The position numbers were made by a program, and so were the translations under genes. The notes beneath the pieces are model-generated. The model was not told the origin of the DNA, did not search any database, and worked only from the letters and a program-made list of their open reading frames with translations. From Gavia stellata (taxonomy: Eukaryota > Chordata > Aves > Gaviiformes > Gaviidae): 64,000 nt of DNA. Numbering within the stretch: position 1 is the first letter of the stretch; each line of letters starts with the position of its first letter. The stretch is taken from positions 72,880,888-72,944,887 of the forward strand of contig NC_082596.1 of NCBI RefSeq assembly GCF_030936135.1, written 5' to 3'. Of this stretch, positions 35,596-64,000 are shown piece after piece.

Positions 35596-38500
35596 AACTG
35601 TTGCTTTTGCCCTACTTCTGTGTTTCTTATCTAAGCAGGAATGTCCTTTCAAACTGATGTCAGGTTGGAATATGTGCAGGACTTAACAGCCCATGTTTTA
35701 GAACAGCTGCTGCTCCGTATAGGCTAGTTTTGATCTGCAATTAGAGGCTATTTAGGAATGTCCTTACAAAGTGAACTTTTATATGGTGCTCTTAAGAAAC
35801 TTTCTGTAAAGGTGTTGTGCTCTCTATAGACTAGAGTGTTACAGAATTACTTGGTAGCAGTACTTTTCTGAACTGTTTCTAAATGATACTTACTCAAATA
35901 CATGTTTACATTTTTAAAGAAGTAATTGGATTTTTCAAAAGTGCCGACCAGCTGCAAATCTTTTATGGCTCCAATGCCTACTCAGGGCAGTGACCATTTG
36001 ATGGCAACTAGTGATTGCAATGTGTTGCCTAATTTAGTTTCACATCTCTCTCTTAAGCTTGACATCATTCAGTTCAATTTCATAAAATGGTACTAGTAGA
36101 AGACTAAATAAAGGAACAATTCAATTAGGTTGTGTGCGAAGGCATAAAAATATTCTTGCTGATTTTGCAACAGTGATCTGCAAAGTTTAGATTAATGAGA
36201 AATATTCAAGAGCTGAGATGCTACCTGATAGGGTATTATGTTTGCAGTTTTTATATACTAACCTTTTGTTGCCTCCTTTGGTACAAAAAATAGCCTCATA
36301 TTAGTGTTTTTACAGTGTTATTTACTTTTTTCCAAACAAGATGAAACAAGGATAAGTTCAATAAGTCAAGAAAATATTGTCATATAGAGTATTAGGATAA
36401 TAGGAAAGGAAGCACAGATGCCATATTTAAATCTAGGAGGAAAAAAATCTTATATGACATCTGCTTCTGGAATATTAGACTGCTGATATATAAAGCAATG
36501 ATTTCTTTTTCAGTTTATCACAGTTGGTGATCTAAAACCAGTGATAAAAATTGAAATAGAAAAAATTACCACAACAGATTTTCTCTAAAGCTGGAAGTAT
36601 CATTCAAGTCTTGATGCAGATAGTCAAAGATGAAATTCCAAACCTATTAACTAATTAAAAAAAAATGAAATGGTGGGACCCTGATATTTGTGTGTGATGT
36701 CCCCAGCCTTTATTTAGGCAGATATATTTTGTTAGCATATTTGAAGCATCATGAGTTCTGTTTAGGTTAAAACAGATGTCTGGTACACCTTGGTATTTCT
36801 GATTAATATATCCTGAAGTCCGGTTTGCTTCAACTTCTTTGCAAGTAAGCAGGCTGTCGTAACTATATTAACTCTTGCCACTTTGTTTTGTATTACGTGA
36901 AGTGTAATGGTTGAACCTGAAATGTTATCTCTACCTTTTGACTTTGTTCAGCGTTCTCAAGACTAATACATAGATAAAACTTACAAATAAGCAACTTGTA
37001 ACTGTAGTGCTAAGTGGTGTTCTGCATATTTTATGCTAGGCTCTGTTCTGTATGCCAATACCCAGCATCCATGTGAAGTCAGTGAGCATTTGGTTGGGTA
37101 GGAGTGCAAAACTGCGGTTTTGTAGTAGTCCAGAAATAATCATCAAACTCATTTGTATTTATGCACTAGTCTTTTCAGAAAAATAACACTGAATGAATAC
37201 ATAATGAAATTATGGTGGCCTACAGGACTGCTTTACAATCAGTGCATGCCCCAAAATACTGCTTTGTAACATCTGTTTTATACTAAATGTTGGTGTTCAA
37301 GTGAGCCTTGTTAGCTATTTGACAGTGACAGACAACTATTTAGAAACCTGTTATAATAAATGCCTTTTTAGTCTAAGAAAAATGTGTGGTATGGCATTTA
37401 TAAAAGGGAAAAAAAAAAAGGCCTCTGTGAGGCTGAAGAAGTCTCTGCTGCTGCCCTGTGTTAACAATTCCTTCCTATGCCATGGGCTTGAATTTCTTAC
37501 TCTGAGTAATTCCATTTAAGTCAGTGAGGCTGGTCACAGTAGCAAATTAATAGATGTGGGGGACTACATTTTTTTTCTTTTTCACTATCAGAATCACAGT
37601 AAAGTTGTAAATGAATGTAATCGTCTGTATTTTAACAAAGTATTAACCCAATTGTCACTTACTATAAGTAGAATGTAAAGGTTCCTGTGGTGACCTCTGT
37701 GCTTAGTTTTTGAACCTATTTGCTGCAACCATAATCAATCGTAATACTTGATTTGGGCCTGCATAAAATATTACAAATCTGGGTGTTCTCTATCTACTGT
37801 CATCACTGCCCTGTTGCTTGGCCAGACAGAGCAGCTCCTGAAGCAGTCAGAACAGGCTTGTGCAGAAAAGAAGACGATGCCATTACATTAGAGATTGGGA
37901 ACAGAGAGGAAGAAGTCCCATAATACTCAGCAAGCAAAAGCAGCTGTAGAAGTCTCTCAAACAGGGATGCTTCAATTTCTGAGATCTCTCAGGTTTGAGC
38001 AGGTATTTTATCTCCTTGCTAAAACGGTGGTCTGAGAAGAAGAGTTGGCTCAGGGCACCAAGAAATGTATTGCTTTTACACTGTGTGCTCTGTTTGTTGT
38101 GTTTGTAGTATTGCCACCCTGTAGTTGCAGGCTGCAAGAAAGGATGGGTCTTGTGTGTGTTAGCTACTTGTGCACTATCCAAGTGGTCATGATCAATAGA
38201 GGCCTTAAATATACTCAATAGAGGGTCTTAAATCGTATTTTGTTTGTGCCACGTAACACTTGACGGATTTTTAAGGCATTTTGTCACAAACCTGACGAGG
38301 CCAAAATATTCTTCTGTCACTCAGATCTCTCTGTATCCAACTCTTGTTCCATGCATGCAGCTACCATGTGGGCTAACCCTGCAGGAGAGTGCTCTGGATT
38401 TTGTTCATCCCAAGGTCTTAGTGGTGCTCTGTTTTGCATGCTGGCCCACTGAGTGAACATCTTGGTGTTGGTGCTATTGACTGCTGTGCCTTAGGACCAT

Positions 38501-39815
38501 GCATTTCATTTCCCCTTGTTAATGAATAAGACTCAATCTTCTGCGTGAATCATTCAAGTGTAGCACTTCTGATAATATCATACACTTTAACTGAGATATT
38601 GAACAAAGTTTTTTCCGCAATAAAGTTGGGCACTGCTATGATCACTGGGTACAACCAGAGTTCCCGAGATCTGGTTTTCATTTTCTTTTTACTACTATTT
38701 TCTAAGTGATGTTTAATTTGGTGTCATCTCATCTTAGCAGTCGATCTGCACAAAAGATTAATTTTTTCTTTAGTCCAAAATACAAAGGTATGTGCCAATG
38801 ACCTAAAGGTACAAAGTTTATACCTTAATGATGAACTTCAAAGATTAATTTTTTTCTTTGGTCTTGCTACTGTTGAAACTATAGTAGTTCACATTTGGTA
38901 TTTTTCATTTATCTGAAGAGAATATTACTTTGTCATTAAACTGAGGTGAATTAATGAAGCGAGATTAACGTCAACTGAATGTACACAAGTGCTCAGTAAC
39001 ACAGGTTAAAACAAACAAAAAGTCTCTCAAGCACGGATAGAGTTATTTTCTAAATACGCAGACCAGTGCTGACACCTTGTGGCTTCATTAATGAGTTATT
39101 TCATAGTATCCTGTGGTTATTTCGGGTATAAATCAGGATTAACTTGCTGTTGCCAGCATTATCTGTCTCCTCTGCTTCAGGGACACCTCAGTACCCGGTA
39201 TTTTTTTTATCACGTGTAAGACAGCTTGTGACTTTGGGCCACATCGAGTGAATAGGAACTACGGGTGACTGGGATCTCTTGAAGGGGACTCAAAAAGCTT
39301 CAGTTCAGTGCACAAAATCATGGGTGCTACTGCAGCAGCAGACAGAAGTTACAAGTGTCTCTCTTAAGAGTTAATACCCCATTTTATATTTCCCTCTACA
39401 TAAGAGAGCACTGAGGACTATCAATACTTACCACATGTGTACTTTTAGGCTCATACATGTTTTCTACGTTGACACAAAAGCATTCCTTTGCTGCCTTCTT
39501 CACCCTTGAAGAATTACTAATTGTAAAAATACATCCAAACTGGAGAATTTCTGGTACTATAGGACCCTGAGGTTCACTACTTATCTATGGCCATAGAATT
39601 CCCTAAACTGCAATGTATCAATGCAATTTATACCCGAATAGGCATCTAATCTAAGAATCACATAACATCCTAAAACTTGAACAAAACCACCTGTTAAGGC
39701 CGCAGTCACTGTTTGAAATCTGTTGTGAAATTAACTTTTCAGAGCTTGAGGTGTGTCCTGTGAAGATCATACATCTTCCCTCAGCTGTCACCTCAGAGAC
39801 TGTTTTCTGATGTTT

Positions 39816-39859
39816 ATGGTCATGTCCCTGTTCTTAAATGGTCATGTCCCTGTTCTTAA
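39816..39859 (+). repeat. 22-bp tandem duplication
   Basis: A 22-base unit beginning ATGGTCATGTCCCTG occurs twice, exactly, head to tail. Confidence 0.95.
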
Positions 39860-40717
39860 GTGTTCATGTTGTGGTAATACAGGAGTTAGAAATCTTTATT
39901 TTATTACAATGTTGGTTTGTTGTGTGTTTTTTTTAATTTTATTTGTGATATGTTTAGTTGTTTGTAATGAATAGTGAAACACAAGAGTTGGAAAGGAAAG
40001 GTTTTCAACAGTAGGGACTAAATCCTCAGCTCATGTAAATCAATATTTATAGCTTCACTCAAGTCAAAGAGGTGACACTAATTTCTATTCATGAAGAACA
40101 TGACTGCCTGAGTCTGTTAAGAAAAATCAAAGGAATAAGGATGTGCCTGTGAAGATTTGGTTTGCTGGCATCTCTGTTTGTCCAACAGGAGGATTTGTAC
40201 TCCCAACTCCCTGCTGTGTAAATCTTAATTGGCACTTGCTAATTGAACTTTAATGCAATAAATGTATTATAATGAGCCATTACAATCTCTTTCTGGCATG
40301 CTTCCTCTGCTCTGCAGGAACTGAAGAGAAAAGGTTCAGGTAGTGATCCATACTTCTTACCTATTTCAACACCCTGCCAGGAGGCAGATCTATCTGACCA
40401 AAGAGCAGTCAGTGACAGTATTGTTTTAAGGTGCAATAAAAGGTTCTCATATGGACAACTGCTCGTAATGCCTCATCACAATCAGGATCAAACGAGGCAC
40501 CTGTAGGTCTATAAATGCCTCCACTGCATGAAATTAAAGCACTTTATCAAACCTACACGTGATCTGTTCAGCAATGGAAAACAAGTAGCTGCAGGAGCCA
40601 AGAGGGAACTCTATAAGCACAAATGGGTGTGTAACTGACAGGAAAGGCTTTGCAGCATGGACAAGTCAGGACCACAATGTAGAAGCTCTAGGAAACTGGC
40701 TGGGCCCAGCACACACA

Positions 40718-40743
40718 CCCCCCCCCCCCCCCCCCCCCCCCCC
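40718..40743 (+). repeat. poly-C homopolymer
   Basis: An uninterrupted run of 26 C follows a short CA repeat. Runs of this kind are rare and are prone to sequencing length error. Confidence 0.9.
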
Positions 40744-41699
40744 AGCTGTAGGATGCAATGTGGTTACAGGAAGCGTGTGGAAAAACCTCTACCTTTCTTC
40801 CTTGGGGTGATGATAGGGATAGGTCTCAGTTATAGCCTCTTGTCTTTATATTGCTTTGCCTTTAAAAGCTGGGCTATGAACAGTTATATTCCCATTTTAC
40901 AAGTTAAAAACAATTGTGCTTAGGGTAATTTCAGCTTTTAGACATCTGCATCATACAAGAAATATGCCACCAAAGTCCTGGTAGACACAAATCTACCATG
41001 AAGTTATATAATGTTAAACTTGCATGCAAATCCTAAAAAGGAAGAGGGGAGGAAAAAGAAAAAAAAAAAACCACAAATTCCCTTATCCATGCACTTTTCA
41101 CATGTTCAGAGATATACAACCTCTGTAATATGTTGTAGAGGATATGCTGTACCTCTCACTCGGAAGAAAGAGGAAGATCTCTCTGGGGGCTTTATGGTAG
41201 TGTTACCCATAGCTTTAGTACCTGATGAGAAGTTGTGTCAAGCTGTGAAAGGAAAACTGAGCAGTACAGTGCCAACACCTGAGCTAGTTCAAATGATGTG
41301 GATTCCAGTCCTCGGAAAACTTGCTCAAACCAAGTATATTTATTATAGAAGGGTTCAGACCACCTGTAAAATGTTAGCTGTCACCCTCATGCATGGACTG
41401 GGAGGTCTGGTGTATGCCAGAAGCAGGAAATTAGCTCCTCCCTAGATTATTTGCAAAAAACATTTGGTGCAATGTAATGTCACAAATGTCAGGTGTAAAA
41501 AAACCAGGCAGAACAACTGCTTTTTCAGTGGGCCTAATTCCCAGTAAAAGCGCAGATGCTTCCTTGTTAAATAATTTGATGCCAGAGCAGGTTCAGGCAA
41601 GACAAAATTCTCCAGCTGGTCTAACCAGTCTTGCTCTCCACCTTGCAATGACACTGCACATTTCTGAACGTTTTCAGCTTCAAGAGACTAAAGCAGCAG

Positions 41700-64000
<22,301 letters not shown>

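Noticed and set aside
39070-39084. CTCF-like sequence on the minus strand (GCCACAAGGTGTCAGC)
   Set aside because: Two mismatches at important core positions; a similar weak match occurs at 45867-45881, so both look like background.
41011-41445. 144-codon frame upstream of the TMEM245 promoter
   Set aside because: Begins in an A-rich run, matches no family I know and has no supporting splice or expression signal; most likely chance.

Overview
This window looks like nuclear DNA from a bird. The evidence is three fragments that look like the 3' ends of CR1 LINEs, one LTR of a type familiar from avian genomes, very GC-rich CpG-island first exons, and split genes with ordinary GT-AG introns. Two protein-coding genes can be reconstructed exon by exon, both on the + strand. 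They are the complete coding region of FRRS1L (five exons, 22314-29059, 283 residues) and the first five exons of TMEM245 (from 42189, 391 complete codons), which continues past the right edge. These genes are also neighbours in the same orientation at human 9q31.3. Because chicken ABCA1, also from human 9q31, is Z-linked, a Z-chromosome origin is a reasonable inference but is not shown by the sequence.

Layout. Positions 1-21.6 kb form a gene-poor flank where I recognise no exon. It holds a long polypyrimidine tract, two small CR1 remnants, a GGAA microsatellite, an unexplained 234-codon open frame, an orphan CpG island at about 16.8-17.6 kb, and several blocks that look like conserved non-coding DNA. 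From 21.8 kb comes the FRRS1L CpG island, its exon 1, a REST/RE1-like site in intron 1, four more exons and a probable 3' UTR. Positions 30-41.7 kb are intergenic, with one CR1 copy and short tandem repeats. From 41.7 kb comes the TMEM245 CpG-island promoter with a ZNF143-type motif. It is followed by an 11 kb first intron, exons 2-5, and a probable solo LTR in intron 5.

How the genes relate. FRRS1L is a neuronal AMPA-receptor biogenesis factor, and TMEM245 is a widely expressed multi-pass membrane protein of poorly known function. Nothing suggests an operon-like link; they are independent transcription units with separate CpG islands. In mammals EPB41L4B lies upstream of FRRS1L in the same orientation, but I could not identify any of its exons here. 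The most informative non-genic observations are the RE1-like site, the ZNF143-like site, the orphan CpG island with a candidate enhancer beside it, the A/C-rich tract beside the TMEM245 exon 3 acceptor, and a nested inverted-repeat cluster in TMEM245 intron 2. I found no clearly new biological system.
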